Positions 5,525-5,561 of a DNA stretch of 5,561 bases are shown piece by piece (positions within the stretch are counted from its first letter, which is position 1; each line of letters opens with the position of its first letter). The notes below the pieces were generated by a model. The model had not been told where the DNA came from and did no database searches. It worked only from the letters and a program-made list of their open reading frames with translations. Made by a program: the position numbers and the translations under genes. Source of the DNA: JAGVNX01 sp035290965 (lineage in GTDB: Archaea > Iainarchaeota > Iainarchaeia > Iainarchaeales > GCA-2688035); contig DATDTD010000027.1 of NCBI GenBank assembly GCA_035290965.1, positions 1-5,561 on the forward strand. The letters are read 5' to 3'.

Positions 5525-5561
5525 AAGAAATCAGTAATAGGAAAAGCCAGAAGAAGTTAAA
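5525..5561 (-). other. Sequence upstream of pgk; possible end of an upstream gene
   Basis: These 37 nt contain no clear TATA box, BRE or Shine-Dalgarno for pgk. One minus-strand frame ends with TGA at 5533-5531, six nt before the pgk ATG, and could be the tail of an upstream gene. A second frame, strongly hydrophobic, runs on into pgk. Too little sequence is present to choose. Confidence 0.25.

Noticed and set aside
5463..5561. Hydrophobic minus-strand frame (FNFFWLFLLLISYA and onward) ending in pgk, possible membrane protein tail
   Set aside because: It would overlap pgk by 62 nt, and a short T-rich stretch easily reads as hydrophobic. Another frame ends more conventionally six nt before the pgk ATG.

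Overview
The window looks archaeal. It holds an archaeal-type phosphoglycerate kinase and a complete four-subunit group 3b (sulfhydrogenase-type, HydBGDA) [NiFe] hydrogenase like that of Pyrococcus. Genes are packed tightly, several are preceded by GGAGG Shine-Dalgarno sites, and the DNA is AT-rich with many A/T homopolymer runs. The compact, Lys-rich coding style suggests a small-genome (DPANN-like) archaeon, but that assignment is an inference and cannot be settled from this sequence.

Layout, right to left on the minus strand: pgk (5524-4325), hydB (TTG start, 4302-3289), hydG (3288-2449), an unrecognised 96-residue coiled-coil protein with a polylysine tail (2445-2155), hydD (2140-1379) and hydA (about 1389-106). 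Gaps are 22, 0, 3 and 14 nt, and hydD and hydA overlap by 11 nt, so all six genes probably form one transcription unit. At the left edge, on the plus strand, is the C-terminal end of a probable hydrogenase maturation protease (3-167). It converges on hydA and overlaps its last 62 nt.

How the genes work together: in the known family, HydG (FAD, NAD(P) and [2Fe-2S]) and HydB ([4Fe-4S] clusters) carry electrons between NAD(P)H and the hydrogenase core. HydD (three [4Fe-4S] clusters) passes them to the Ni-Fe site in HydA. The convergent protease would trim the HydA C-terminus after nickel insertion. Linkage to pgk suggests coupling of glycolytic reductant to H2 production or uptake (inference).

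The most unusual feature is the extra coiled-coil gene inside an otherwise canonical hydBGDA order. Its polylysine tail contains three in-phase A-AAA-AAR slippery heptamers, and the -1 frame from there is open straight into hydD. A -1 ribosomal frameshift would therefore make a coiled-coil/HydD fusion. No promoter, tRNA, rRNA, CRISPR or mobile element was seen, and no stretch longer than 300 bases lacks a gene.
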